This document shows, one piece after another, positions 9,486-18,424 of a stretch of 64,000 nt of DNA (positions within the stretch are counted from its first letter, which is position 1; the number at the start of each line of letters is the position of its first letter). The position numbers were made by a program, and so were the translations under genes. The stretch covers positions 918,814 through 982,813 of the forward strand of contig NZ_LT962671.1 in assembly GCF_900199545.1 (NCBI RefSeq), read 5' to 3'. The notes beneath the pieces are model-generated. The model was not told where the DNA came from. It did no database searches and saw nothing but the letters and a program-made list of their open reading frames with translations. Source of the stretch: Raoultibacter massiliensis. Its GTDB lineage: Bacteria > Actinomycetota > Coriobacteriia > Coriobacteriales > Eggerthellaceae.

Positions 9486-11963
9486 GTGGCTCGCCAGACG
9501 AATTCAGCAGCCAAGCAAAAGCAATCCCAGGCGAAGGGCGCAAAAGCAGCCTCACCCAAGGAAAAACAGGCACAGAAAAGCAAAAAGGCACAAGCGAGCA
9601 GGGTCGAGGAGGCCCCGCGGCTTTTCGACGAGCGCACGCAGCGCGATATCGTCGGCGTCGTGTTCGCCGTTGTGGCGATCGTGTTGTTCGTGGCTGCCGT
9701 CATGCCCTCTGATGCCGTTGTCACGGCGTTTCTCTCGACCGTTTTGCACCTTACGCTCGGCGTGGGCGCCTACCTGCTTCCGTTCTTCCTGCTCGTCATC
9801 GGGGCGAGCTTCCTGATACGGTTCGAACGTCAGCAGGTGCCGGTTCGCGTAGCGGTCGGGCTCGTCATGATCTTCGTGGCGGTGCTTGCGCTTCTATCCC
9901 TTTTCACGCCAGGAGCCGAGCGTGATGCGATGGGACTGTTCGCCGAAGAAGCCCTTGCGGCACGCGGCGGCTACATCGGCGCAGGGATCGCGTGGGCGGG
10001 ACTCACGTTGTTCGGGCAGACCGTTGCCGCCATCATTCTCGGCGGCATCATCGCGGCAGGGCTCGTCGTTATCGGATTCTCCATTTCGAGCCTTATCGAG
10101 AAGGTGCGCTCGCTGCGCGAGCACGATGATTTCGACGATGCCGACATACTCGAGGCGGCTCCGTTCGAGCCGCGCATCAAGCGGCAGCGGGAATCGGCAA
10201 AGGACGATCTTGCGCCTGCGAACGTGTCCAATGCCTATACCTCGAAGATCGAACGCCGTCCGAAGCGCGCTACCTCTTCGCTGAACACCCAGGTGCTGGG
10301 AGGCGTCGCACCGGTTTTCGACGAGCCGGAATCCCATGAACAGCCCATGACGCGCAAGCTCGGGAAGAAAAGCACTGAGAAGGAAAAGGCCTCTGCAGAA
10401 ACTCCGAAGACACAGGCCGTTTCGAAGACCGCTGCGAAGAGTTCGACGCCGCTCGCAACCCCGCAGCCGCTTGACGGCTTTACGCTGCCTCCGATGAGCC
10501 TTCTTGCCCGCTCATCGGGCAAGGGGTCGGGTGCGAGCGAAGCCGATTTGAGGGAAACCGCCGCGTGCCTGCAGGAGACGCTCGAAGATTTCAACATCCT
10601 TGCGGAAGTGGTCGGCTGGGTTGCGGGTCCCACCGTCACGCTGTTCAAGGTCGATCTCCCCGCCGGCGTGCGCGTAAGCCGCGTGACGGCGCTCGAAGAC
10701 GATATCGCGCTTGCGCTTGCTGCGCCGGGCGTGCGTATCTTCGCGCCGATTCCCGGCACGAACTACGTGGGCATCGAGGTGCCCAACAGCAAGCGGCAAA
10801 GCGTTCTATTGGGCGATGTGCTCAGCGATGCCACCGAAGGGCCGCTTCAAATCGCCATCGGCAAAGACGTCGAAGGCTCGTCGATCGTTTCGGATCTCGC
10901 CAAGATGCCCCACTTGCTCATCGGCGGTACGACCGGCTCGGGTAAGTCGGTGTCCATCAACGCGATGATCATGTCGATCCTCATGCGTGCAACGCCCTCC
11001 GAAGTGCGCTTCATCATGATCGATCCCAAGCGTGTGGAATTCACGCCCTACAACGGCATTCCCCATCTCTACGTTCCGGTTGTGACCGAAGCGAAAGAGG
11101 CGGCGAGTGCGCTTTCGTGGGGCGTTGCCGAAATGGAAAGGCGCCTTAAGATATTCTCGAAGGTAGGCGCCCGCAACATCGGACAATACAACGCGAAGGT
11201 GCAGCGCGGCGAAATCGGCGACGACGAGGCGAAGGAACTGCCCTACATCGTCATCATCATCGACGAGCTTGCAGACCTTATGATGAACGTCGGCAAGGAG
11301 GTCGAGTTTTCGATCTCGCGCATCGCGCAGCTGGCCCGCGCTGCGGGCATCCATCTGATCGTGGCCACGCAGAGGCCTTCGACCAACGTTGTCACGGGCC
11401 TCATCAAGGCAAACATCACGAACAGAATAGCGTTCAACGTAGCGTCGGGCATCGATTCGCGCGTCGTGCTCGACACGCCGGGGGCAGAAAACCTCATCGG
11501 CCTCGGCGACTTGCTGCTCTCGAAGCCCGAGCTGGCGAAACCCCAGCGCATCCAGGGCTGCTACGTTTCCGAGGACGAGATCAACGCTGTGGTCGACATG
11601 CTCAAATCGCAAGGCGAGCCCGAATACCATTCCGAAATCCTCAACACGAACCTCATCACGCTCGGCGCCTCGGCGCCGGATGGATCGGGCGGCAGCGGGT
11701 CGAGTGACGATCCCCTGATTTGGGAAGCTGCCGATATCGTGGTTTCGAGCGGGCTCGGATCGACGTCGAATATACAGAGACGTCTCAAAGTTGGCTATTC
11801 TCGAGCCGGGCGTATAATGGACATGCTTGAAGAAAAGGGCGTTGTGGGCCCCCCGAACGGCAGCAAGCCGCGCGAGGTGCTCGTCGATGCCATGGAACTC
11901 GAAACGCTGAAAGCGTTCGAAGCCCAGGACGAGGCCGGCGAACCATCGTTTGCGGAGGAGTGA
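9486..11963 (+). CDS. ftsK: DNA translocase FtsK/SpoIIIE
   Basis: Septum-anchored ATP-driven DNA pump that clears chromosome ends and activates XerCD at dif. The GTG-started 825-residue protein has a basic N-terminal tail, about four membrane helices (residues 55-205), a Ser/Lys-rich linker, the alpha/beta motor domain with Walker A GGTTGSGKSV and Walker B YIVIIIDELADL, and a C-terminal winged-helix gamma domain (about 735-805) which in relatives reads polar DNA sequences. The linker is short compared with E. coli FtsK. This matters for the dif-like site proposed near 32.95 kb. The next gene starts only a few bases downstream. Confidence 0.95.
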   Translation: MARQTNSAAKQKQSQAKGAKAASPKEKQAQKSKKAQASRVEEAPRLFDERTQRDIVGVVFAVVAIVLFVAAVMPSDAVVTAFLSTVLHLTLGVGAYLLPFFLLVIGASFLIRFERQQVPVRVAVGLVMIFVAVLALLSLFTPGAERDAMGLFAEEALAARGGYIGAGIAWAGLTLFGQTVAAIILGGIIAAGLVVIGFSISSLIEKVRSLREHDDFDDADILEAAPFEPRIKRQRESAKDDLAPANVSNAYTSKIERRPKRATSSLNTQVLGGVAPVFDEPESHEQPMTRKLGKKSTEKEKASAETPKTQAVSKTAAKSSTPLATPQPLDGFTLPPMSLLARSSGKGSGASEADLRETAACLQETLEDFNILAEVVGWVAGPTVTLFKVDLPAGVRVSRVTALEDDIALALAAPGVRIFAPIPGTNYVGIEVPNSKRQSVLLGDVLSDATEGPLQIAIGKDVEGSSIVSDLAKMPHLLIGGTTGSGKSVSINAMIMSILMRATPSEVRFIMIDPKRVEFTPYNGIPHLYVPVVTEAKEAASALSWGVAEMERRLKIFSKVGARNIGQYNAKVQRGEIGDDEAKELPYIVIIIDELADLMMNVGKEVEFSISRIAQLARAAGIHLIVATQRPSTNVVTGLIKANITNRIAFNVASGIDSRVVLDTPGAENLIGLGDLLLSKPELAKPQRIQGCYVSEDEINAVVDMLKSQGEPEYHSEILNTNLITLGASAPDGSGGSGSSDDPLIWEAADIVVSSGLGSTSNIQRRLKVGYSRAGRIMDMLEEKGVVGPPNGSKPREVLVDAMELETLKAFEAQDEAGEPSFAEE

Positions 11964-11967
11964 CGAC

Positions 11968-13074
11968 GTGGACCAGGTAAGTTTTGGAACGGTTTTGCAG
12001 GACGCCCGCATGCGCAAAGGCTACGACTTGGCCACTGCGGCGCGCCGGTTGCGGATTCGCCCCGATATCCTGCAGGCCATAGAGGCGGCGGATTTCTCGC
12101 GGATGCCCCCGAGAGGATATGCCCGCAACATGGTAAACGCCTATGCGCGCTATCTCGGCCTCAATCCGACCGAGGTCACGCGGATGTATCTCGACGAGGC
12201 GTACGCCTACCAGGTGGGCAGAGCCCGCTCCGATGCGCGCCAAACGGGTTTCGATATGTCGGCCGCTCCCCCTAACAGGCGCGGCAGCAGGCGCGATTAC
12301 GACGAGCAGGGAGAATCGACGGCGCTTGGACGCAAGCTCTACGTCGATGATCCCCATCGGGACCGGCGACGCAACGAAACCGCGCGATCCGAGAGATACG
12401 GCGAGGAACGGACGCATCGATCGAACAGAAGCGCGCTTCCCAATACGCAGTACACGAATTTCTATTCGGGGCCGAAGGCTTCGCCGCTTTCAAGTTCGAA
12501 GCTGCCGTTCATCATTGCGGGAGCGGTCATTCTCATCTTGCTGATCATCGTGCTCGTGCTGGTGTTCGGGCAGGGCGGATCGAGCAACGAAGACGTCCCG
12601 AAGGTGCCGGTGACCGGATTGAGCGATCCGGAGGATTCGGGATCGACGAACGATGGCGGCGATTCGGGGGATACCCAGCAGAACACCCCGGCGAAAGTGG
12701 CTCCGGCTAGCGCTGTGTTCAAATACGAGGTGGGGAACGGATCTGCCTATATCGAGGTTATCGTCGATGACGTGACCGTCGAAGCGGACGAGGTAAGCGG
12801 CCCCGCGAACAAGGAATACGACGTCACGGGCAAGCTGAGGTTCAAAACAACGAATCCCGATGCCGTCAAGGTGTACCAAGATGGCGAGGAGATCGAGTTG
12901 ACATCGCCGTACAACGACGGCGTATACGAGGTAACCGTCGACTTCGCACAGGTGCTTAAGAAGTGGCAGGAGGATAACCCGTCAGCGGGAACGGCTGGGC
13001 GGGCCGGGGATGCGGATACGGGGGGAACCGATACGGGCGATAGCGGTTCGCCGAGCGGAACGGCAAACGAATAG
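11968..13074 (+). CDS. RodZ-like membrane helix-turn-helix protein
   Basis: The cytoplasmic N-terminus has a Cro/RodZ-type helix-turn-helix (LQDARMRKGYDLATAARRL, then GYARNMVNAYARYLGLNP). A charged linker leads to a single membrane helix near residues 178-200 and a C-terminal extracellular domain of about 170 residues resembling the DUF4115 end of RodZ. The C-terminus is rich in Gly, Thr, Asp and Ser. RodZ relatives link cell-wall synthesis to the cytoskeleton; in Actinobacteria the role is less clear. The GTG start at 11968 lies a few bases after the ftsK stop, so the two genes are translationally linked. Confidence 0.8.
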   Translation: MDQVSFGTVLQDARMRKGYDLATAARRLRIRPDILQAIEAADFSRMPPRGYARNMVNAYARYLGLNPTEVTRMYLDEAYAYQVGRARSDARQTGFDMSAAPPNRRGSRRDYDEQGESTALGRKLYVDDPHRDRRRNETARSERYGEERTHRSNRSALPNTQYTNFYSGPKASPLSSSKLPFIIAGAVILILLIIVLVLVFGQGGSSNEDVPKVPVTGLSDPEDSGSTNDGGDSGDTQQNTPAKVAPASAVFKYEVGNGSAYIEVIVDDVTVEADEVSGPANKEYDVTGKLRFKTTNPDAVKVYQDGEEIELTSPYNDGVYEVTVDFAQVLKKWQEDNPSAGTAGRAGDADTGGTDTGDSGSPSGTANE

Positions 13075-13281
13075 CGAACCTCGTGCGAGCGGTAGAAACA
13101 TGCCGCTCGTCGCAAATGCGGGATGTTTTTCGAGGATATGGGCGAGCGGGGGCAAACGCATCCCCGCTCGCCTATAATAAGGCCATACAACAGGGGCTCG
13201 GCTTGTGCCGAGCCTTATCGCGATACGCGAAGGCGCGCGCCGGACAGCGTCGGGCGCGGCAGGGAATCGAGGAGGAACGAC

Positions 13282-13779
13282 ATGGCAAAAGAATCGAGCT
13301 TCGACGTGGTATCCACCGTTGACATGCAGGAAGTCGACAACGCGTTCGGGCAGGCGAAAAAGGAGCTGACGCAGCGCTACGATCTGAAGGATTCGGGAGC
13401 CGATATCTCGCTTGACAAGCAGAACAAGACGATTACGGTAGCCGCGCCGAGCGATTTCGTCGCAAAGCAGGTCATCGACGTCATCGGGTCGAAACTCGTC
13501 AAGCGCGGCATAGATTTGACCGCCGTGAAGTGGGGTGCCGTACAGTCTGCCGCCGGACAGAGCGTGCGACAGACGGCAACCATCGTCGAGGGAATCGACC
13601 GCGACACCGCCTCGACGATCAACAAGGATATCAAGGCGGAGAAGTTCAAGGTCAAGGTTCAGATCGAAGGCGACAAACTTCGGGTGAGCAGCGCTTCGCG
13701 CGATGCCCTGCAAGAGGTCATCGCGTTTTTGAAGGAAAAGGACTACGGACAGCCGCTCCAGTACGTCAACTACCGATAA
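13282..13779 (+). CDS. YajQ family cyclic-di-GMP-binding protein
   Basis: A 165-residue member of the YajQ/UPF0234 family, which binds nucleotides and in Xanthomonas and Pseudomonas acts as a cyclic-di-GMP effector. Conserved marks are the N-terminal ESSFDVVSTVDMQEVDNA and QRYDLKDS and the C-terminal DYGQPLQYVNYR. A strong GGAGGAACG ribosome-binding site fixes the ATG at 13282. A long hairpin (about 13142-13174) without a T run lies upstream. It is the first of a group running through rimO and the pgsA-cinA fusion. With the diguanylate cyclase at 366 it hints at a working cyclic-di-GMP circuit. Confidence 0.9.
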   Translation: MAKESSFDVVSTVDMQEVDNAFGQAKKELTQRYDLKDSGADISLDKQNKTITVAAPSDFVAKQVIDVIGSKLVKRGIDLTAVKWGAVQSAAGQSVRQTATIVEGIDRDTASTINKDIKAEKFKVKVQIEGDKLRVSSASRDALQEVIAFLKEKDYGQPLQYVNYR

Positions 13780-13791
13780 CGGGTCGGGCTC

Positions 13792-15099
13792 ATGATTCGA
13801 GATTCAGGATCGCCGCGCGTCTGTTTCGTAACGCTCGGTTGCGCGAAGAACGAAGTGGACAGCGATCGAATGGCGCAGCGCGCCGCCGAGGCGGGTTTTC
13901 TCATCGTCGACGAGCCGCGCGAAGCCGAAGCGATCGTGGTCAACACCTGTTCGTTCATCGAGGCGGCTACCGAAGAGAGCCTTGAGATGATCTTCGACCT
14001 CGCCGAGATCGAGTTTTCCGACGGAAAGCGCCCGCCCCTCGTCGTGGCGGGTTGCATGCCCGCACGCTATGGCGACGAGCTCGAATCGGAGCTGCCCGAA
14101 GCGGCGGCTTTCGTGCCGTGCAGCAAGGAGGATGACATCGCCGAACTTCTTGCCGAGGTGCTCGGACTCGAATTGCCTCTCGCGGAACTTGCCGCCGATG
14201 CGGCAGACGAGCGCAGCGGCGCCGTATCGGCATATGTGAAGATATCCGACGGATGCGATCGCTTCTGCTCGTATTGCACGATCCCGTTCATACGGGGCCG
14301 CTACCGCAGTTTTCCCTACGATCAGATCGAGCGGGAAACGAAGCGCCTCGTCGACTCGGGTGCGAGGGAAATCGTTCTCATCGCGCAGGATACGGGCCGA
14401 TGGGGGTCCGATTTCGACGAGCCTTCGAGTCTATCGTGGCTGCTTGCCAGCCTGGCCGAGCGCTTCGCCGACACATGGTTCAGGGTCATGTACGTTCAGC
14501 CCGAAGGGGTGACCGACGAGCTGATCGATACGATCGCCGCGCATGACAATATTTGCAGCTACCTCGATGTACCGCTTCAGCACGTGAAGCATGATATCCT
14601 GCGGGCGATGAACAGAACGGGATCGCGCGAGGAGTTCGAAGAACTCGTGTCGCGCATTCGACGTCGCATCCCCGCCGTAACGCTGAGAACGACTCTGATC
14701 GCAGGGTTTCCCGGCGAAACCGAAGACGATTTCGAGGACCTGTGCGATTTCGTCGAAGGAGCCGACCTCGATTACGTTGGCGTGTTCGCCTATTCGCGTG
14801 AAGAGGGAACAAGGGCGGCCGCTCTGGAAAACCAGATCGACGACGAGGTGAAACTCGAGCGGGCGCAGACCTTGCGCGATATAGCCGATACGGTCTGCAC
14901 GGCGCGCGTTGCCGAGAGGATCGGCAAGACGGCATCGGTTCTCGTGCTCGGCCGCGAAGAGGATGGACAGCTTTACGGCCGCGCCGCATGCCAGGCGCCC
15001 GATGTCGACGGCGTCGTGTATCTGAGCGAAGGAGAGCCCGGCCAGTTCGTCACGGTGACGATCGCGGATACGCTTTTGTATGAAATGGAGGCGGAATAG
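13792..15099 (+). CDS. rimO: Ribosomal protein S12 methylthiotransferase
   Basis: Radical-SAM enzyme that adds a methylthio group to a conserved aspartate of ribosomal protein S12. The N-terminal cluster domain begins VTLGCAKNEVDSDRM; the radical-SAM cluster cysteines lie in DGCDRFCSYCTIPFIRGR; a TRAM domain closes the 435-residue chain. The VTLGCAKN start and overall sequence fit RimO better than MiaB, whose own gene lies at 21.5 kb. It follows yajQ by 12 bases and precedes the pgsA fusion by three, indicating one operon. Confidence 0.93.
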   Translation: MIRDSGSPRVCFVTLGCAKNEVDSDRMAQRAAEAGFLIVDEPREAEAIVVNTCSFIEAATEESLEMIFDLAEIEFSDGKRPPLVVAGCMPARYGDELESELPEAAAFVPCSKEDDIAELLAEVLGLELPLAELAADAADERSGAVSAYVKISDGCDRFCSYCTIPFIRGRYRSFPYDQIERETKRLVDSGAREIVLIAQDTGRWGSDFDEPSSLSWLLASLAERFADTWFRVMYVQPEGVTDELIDTIAAHDNICSYLDVPLQHVKHDILRAMNRTGSREEFEELVSRIRRRIPAVTLRTTLIAGFPGETEDDFEDLCDFVEGADLDYVGVFAYSREEGTRAAALENQIDDEVKLERAQTLRDIADTVCTARVAERIGKTASVLVLGREEDGQLYGRAACQAPDVDGVVYLSEGEPGQFVTVTIADTLLYEMEAE

Positions 15100-15102
15100 C
15101 CC

Positions 15103-16344
15103 ATGGCAACGCCAGCTCCCACCCACGAGAAGCTTTGGACTCCGGCGAATATCGTAACGCTTCTGCGCATTTGCGGCGTTCCTTTGTTCGTGATAGCGAT
15201 CATCAGCCCTTGGCCCGCATGGATTCCCGAATGGAGCGATGCGGAAATTTGGAAATCGTGGATTGCGGCGGGGATATTCATCCTGCTTGCGGCCACCGAC
15301 GGGCTCGACGGCTACCTTGCGCGAAGCAGGGGAGAAGTGACGAACCTCGGAAAGTTCATGGATCCCCTTGCCGATAAAATACTCGTTGCAGCAGCGCTTC
15401 TCGCGCTGATCGAGCTCGGCGTCCTTCCCTCATGGGTCGCTCTTGTCATTTTGTGCCGCGAGTTCATCGTATCGGGCATTCGCATGGTTGCGGCGAGCCA
15501 AGGCGTCGTGATTGCGGCAAGTTGGTACGGGAAGGCGAAGACGGTCACCCAGATCATCGCCATCGTGCTTTTCATCATAAAGGATTCGACGCCTGTTACG
15601 ACGTTTTCCGAGGTGTTCAGCAACCATCTGTACCTCGTCTCCTGGGCGGTCATGTTCGTCGCCCTTGTGCTAACGATCGTATCGATGCTCGACTACTTCG
15701 TGAAAGCGCGCGAGATACTCGGTTTCACGAAGGTGGCTCGAAAGGTGCGAGGGGAAGGCGAGCGGGGCGGTTCGGAATCCTGCGTGCAAAACGCTTCCGA
15801 TCCGGGCGATCCGACTGAAGAAGAGCTTGCCTCGATAGAACCCGACGCGCTTCGGGCCCTTGCATCGGAAGTGCTCGAAGCGGCGAAGCGGGCGGGTGTG
15901 ACCCTCGGCACGGCGGAAAGCTGCACGGGCGGTCTCATCGCTGCTACGCTGACGGCGATACCCGGCAGCTCCGAGAGCGTAGCAGGCGGCATTGTGAGTT
16001 ACTCGAACGATGTCAAGCGGGCGGAGCTTGACGTTAAGAAGGAGACGCTTGGACTTGCGGGCGCGGTCAGTTCTCAGACGGCCGAGCAGATGGCGTTCGG
16101 CGCGCGAAAGCGCCTGGGTGTCGACATTGCCGTATCGGTTACGGGAATCGCCGGTCCGGGAGGCGCGGTTGAGGGAAAGCCCGTCGGGACCGTATGGATC
16201 GGTCTTGCCGATCCTGCGATAACGGTTTCCAAGCTCTGCCGGTTTCCCGGCAACCGCGAACAGGTCAGGCTGCTTGCGGTCAAGACCGCACTCGAGCTCG
16301 TCCTCGATGCGATCGCAGGGCGCGAAGAACCGCGTCCCTTATAG
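15103..16344 (+). CDS. Phosphatidylglycerophosphate synthase fused to CinA C-terminal domain
   Basis: One 413-residue frame joins two enzymes normally encoded separately. Residues 1-200 form a multi-pass CDP-alcohol phosphatidyltransferase with the complete signature D-x2-D-G-x2-A-R-x8-G-x3-D-x3-D (DGLDGYLAR...DPLAD), expected to make phosphatidylglycerophosphate from CDP-diacylglycerol and glycerol-3-phosphate. After a linker of about 45 residues comes a CinA C-terminal/PncC domain (about 250-405) with GTAESCTGGLIAATL and SVTGIAGPGG, a nicotinamide-mononucleotide deamidase fold. Elsewhere pgsA and cinA are adjacent and precede recA; here the stop between them is gone. No stop or frame change is seen. 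The fused product would put NMN deamidase at the membrane. Confidence 0.88.
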   Translation: MATPAPTHEKLWTPANIVTLLRICGVPLFVIAIISPWPAWIPEWSDAEIWKSWIAAGIFILLAATDGLDGYLARSRGEVTNLGKFMDPLADKILVAAALLALIELGVLPSWVALVILCREFIVSGIRMVAASQGVVIAASWYGKAKTVTQIIAIVLFIIKDSTPVTTFSEVFSNHLYLVSWAVMFVALVLTIVSMLDYFVKAREILGFTKVARKVRGEGERGGSESCVQNASDPGDPTEEELASIEPDALRALASEVLEAAKRAGVTLGTAESCTGGLIAATLTAIPGSSESVAGGIVSYSNDVKRAELDVKKETLGLAGAVSSQTAEQMAFGARKRLGVDIAVSVTGIAGPGGAVEGKPVGTVWIGLADPAITVSKLCRFPGNREQVRLLAVKTALELVLDAIAGREEPRPL

Positions 16345-16494
16345 GCGGTGCGCGCGTCCGGTTTTTGCCGGATTCGGTTCCGCTGCGTGCAAGATACCGT
16401 GTTCGATCACGTTGGATAACGCGCGCGCTCGAATCGCTATCATGCAAGGTCTTCATGCCATAATCGGTTTTACGGTGCGATTTAAAACATTCGC

Positions 16495-16522
16495 TTGACG
16501 AACAAACATCTGTTCGTATAAT
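16495..16522 (+). promoter_or_regulatory. recA promoter with LexA (SOS) operator
   Basis: TTGACG (16495-16500) and TATAAT (16517-16522) are spaced by 16 bases. The spacer holds CAAACATCTGTTCG (16503-16516), one mismatch from the Gram-positive SOS box CGAAC-N4-GTTCG. LexA bound here would cover the polymerase site. The boxes next to lexA at 28.3 kb have the same form, which supports the call. Confidence 0.85.
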
Positions 16523-16568
16523 AGAACAGTCCGAATGCAACACAGACGCGCTCAGCGAGGAGAAGGAA

Positions 16569-17618
16569 ATGAACCAGGACAAGGCCAAAATGCTCAAACT
16601 GACGACCGATCAGATCGAGGGGAAGTTCGGTCAGGGCTCCATCATGAAGCTGGGCGAAGACGGCAAGCATCTTTCGATCGGCGTCATTCCCACGGGTGCT
16701 CTTCCGCTCGATGCTGCGCTTGGGATCGGCGGCGTGCCCCGCGGGCGCATCGTGGAAGTGTACGGCCCCGAGGCATCCGGTAAAACCACTCTCGCACTGC
16801 AGATCCTCGCTGAAGCCCAAGCGCTCGGCGGCGTTGTCGCGTTCATCGATGCGGAACACGCGCTCGATCCGGTATATGCAGCCCGTCTCGGCGTCGATAT
16901 CGACGAGGTGCTCATCTCGCAGCCCGACACCGGGGAACAGGGTTTGGAAATCTGCGATATGCTCGTGCGCAGCGGTGCCATCGATTGCATCGTCGTCGAC
17001 TCGGTGGCGGCTCTTGTGCCCCGCGCCGAAATAGAGGGCGAGATCGGCGATACATCGGTCGGCTTGCAGGCGCGGCTCATGTCCCAAGCGCTCAGAAAGC
17101 TTGCGGGTTCTCTTTCGAAATCGAATACCACCTGCATATTCATTAACCAGCTGCGCGAGAAGATCGGCGTTATGTTCGGCAACCCCGAAACTACGACGGG
17201 CGGGCGTGCGCTCAAGTTCTTCTCAAGCGTCAGAATCGACATCCGTCGAATCGATTCCATTAAAAAAGACGGCGAGATCGTGGGCAACCGCGTCCGCGCT
17301 AAGGTGGTCAAGAACAAGGTTGCCCCCCCGTTTCGCCAGGCTGAATTCGATCTCATGTACGGCGAAGGCATCTCGCGCGAAGGCTGTATCGTCGACATGG
17401 GCGTCGAGGCAGGCGTCGTAAAGAAAAGCGGCGCGTGGTATACCTACGGCGAAGAACGTTTGGGCCAGGGTCGCGAGGCGGCGAAGCAGACGATGAGGGA
17501 GAATCCCGATCTGCGCGACGAGATCGAGGTGAAGGTGCGCGAGTTCTTCGAGATTCCCGTGATCGCCTCTTCGGAGGAGTCGGCGATCGAGGCAGCCCCG
17601 AAGCCGGGCAAGAAGTAG
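16569..17618 (+). CDS. recA: Recombinase RecA
   Basis: Strand-exchange ATPase and co-protease that triggers LexA self-cleavage. The 349-residue protein shows Walker [11 protein letters not shown], the catalytic segment [10 protein letters not shown], Walker [16 protein letters not shown] loop L2 with [15 protein letters not shown], and the usual acidic C-terminus shortened to [14 protein letters not shown]. Its promoter carries a LexA box. recX follows 10 bases later. Length and motifs are entirely normal. Confidence 0.98.
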   Translation: MNQDKAKMLKLTTDQIEGKFGQGSIMKLGEDGKHLSIGVIPTGALPLDAALGIGGVPRGRIVEVYGPEASGKTTLALQILAEAQALGGVVAFIDAEHALDPVYAARLGVDIDEVLISQPDTGEQGLEICDMLVRSGAIDCIVVDSVAALVPRAEIEGEIGDTSVGLQARLMSQALRKLAGSLSKSNTTCIFINQLREKIGVMFGNPETTTGGRALKFFSSVRIDIRRIDSIKKDGEIVGNRVRAKVVKNKVAPPFRQAEFDLMYGEGISREGCIVDMGVEAGVVKKSGAWYTYGEERLGQGREAAKQTMRENPDLRDEIEVKVREFFEIPVIASSEESAIEAAPKPGKK

Positions 17619-17628
17619 CGGCATCCTT

Positions 17629-18207
17629 ATGCCTTACATCGACGAGCGGTTCATCGAAGATCTGAGAAGAAAACTCGGCGACGAAGAGCCATCTTCCCAA
17701 GAATCGGTTGTCGCCTCCATGAGGCCTGCTGCACCTTCGCGCGCCGCTTCGGCGCGCGAAGCGCTCGGTGACGAGGCGTTCGAAGCGTACAAAAAGATTC
17801 AGAGACTCGCAAGCGTCAGCGAACGGTCCACCAAGGCCTTGCGAGAGCGGCTTGCCAAAGACGGGTATGCGTCCGAAGCCGTCGACGAGGCGATCGAGCG
17901 CGCCGTCTCGTACGGCATCGTCGACGACAGGCGCTATGCAGAGGCGTACGTTCGTACCAAGCTGAGAGCGGGTAAGGGCCGGCGAGGCATCGAATCGGAT
18001 CTGCGCGACCTCGGAATCGATCCTGAGGAGATCGGCGAGTGGTGCGAATCGGGCGACGACGAGGTTTCCCGTGCTCTCGAGGTCCTCGAAAAGCGCCCGC
18101 CGACTGCCAAGAACAAACGAGATGCGGCGTATCGGAGGCTCATTTCGAAAGGATACAGCTCTTCTGCTGCTCAGAGCGCCGCCCGCATGTGGAGCGAATC
18201 GTTATAA
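17629..18207 (+). CDS. recX: RecA regulator RecX
   Basis: Small helical protein that binds the RecA filament groove and damps its activity. The 192-residue product has the three-helix repeat features of RecX: LRERLAKDGY with YGIVDDRRYAEAYVRTK, then KGRRGIESDLRDLGID, and a C-terminal repeat ending RRLISKGYSSSAAQSA. An N-terminal extension of about 45 residues is Ser/Ala/Arg-rich. It is placed directly after recA and must share its LexA-controlled promoter, the usual arrangement. Confidence 0.92.
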   Translation: MPYIDERFIEDLRRKLGDEEPSSQESVVASMRPAAPSRAASAREALGDEAFEAYKKIQRLASVSERSTKALRERLAKDGYASEAVDEAIERAVSYGIVDDRRYAEAYVRTKLRAGKGRRGIESDLRDLGIDPEEIGEWCESGDDEVSRALEVLEKRPPTAKNKRDAAYRRLISKGYSSSAAQSAARMWSESL

Positions 18208-18424
18208 TTTCCAAAAAGACTTTATCAAAATCGCAGAAACCTTTATCATGGTATGCAGCTTGAGAGATTGCGTACCCGATAGGGTGCTGACTATAGAGAC
18301 AACCCAATATCTGTACTCTACCGTGCGCGTTCGCTCATGCCAGGTGTTTTGCCCGGCATTTTTTTGTGCCGAAAACTGAAAAATGACTTTATGACCAGTA
18401 CAAACAGATTGAAAGGGGGAGCGA
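18208..18424 (+). other. recX-rny spacer with a free-standing terminator
   Basis: No protein gene is visible. A hairpin (ATGCCAGG at 18337 pairing with CCCGGCAT at 18352, one mismatch) followed by a run of seven T forms a good terminator ending near 18366. It lies 130-160 bases beyond recX, so it either ends the recA-recX transcript or a short RNA begun inside the spacer (a weak TTGAGA/TATAG pair lies near 18261-18295). A GAAAGGGGG ribosome-binding site for rny closes the region. Confidence 0.55.

Noticed and set aside
13142..13174. Long hairpin before yajQ as a terminator
   Set aside because: The stem is strong but followed by TATAATAAGG rather than a T run; it may be a terminator of the RodZ-like gene but is too uncertain to list.
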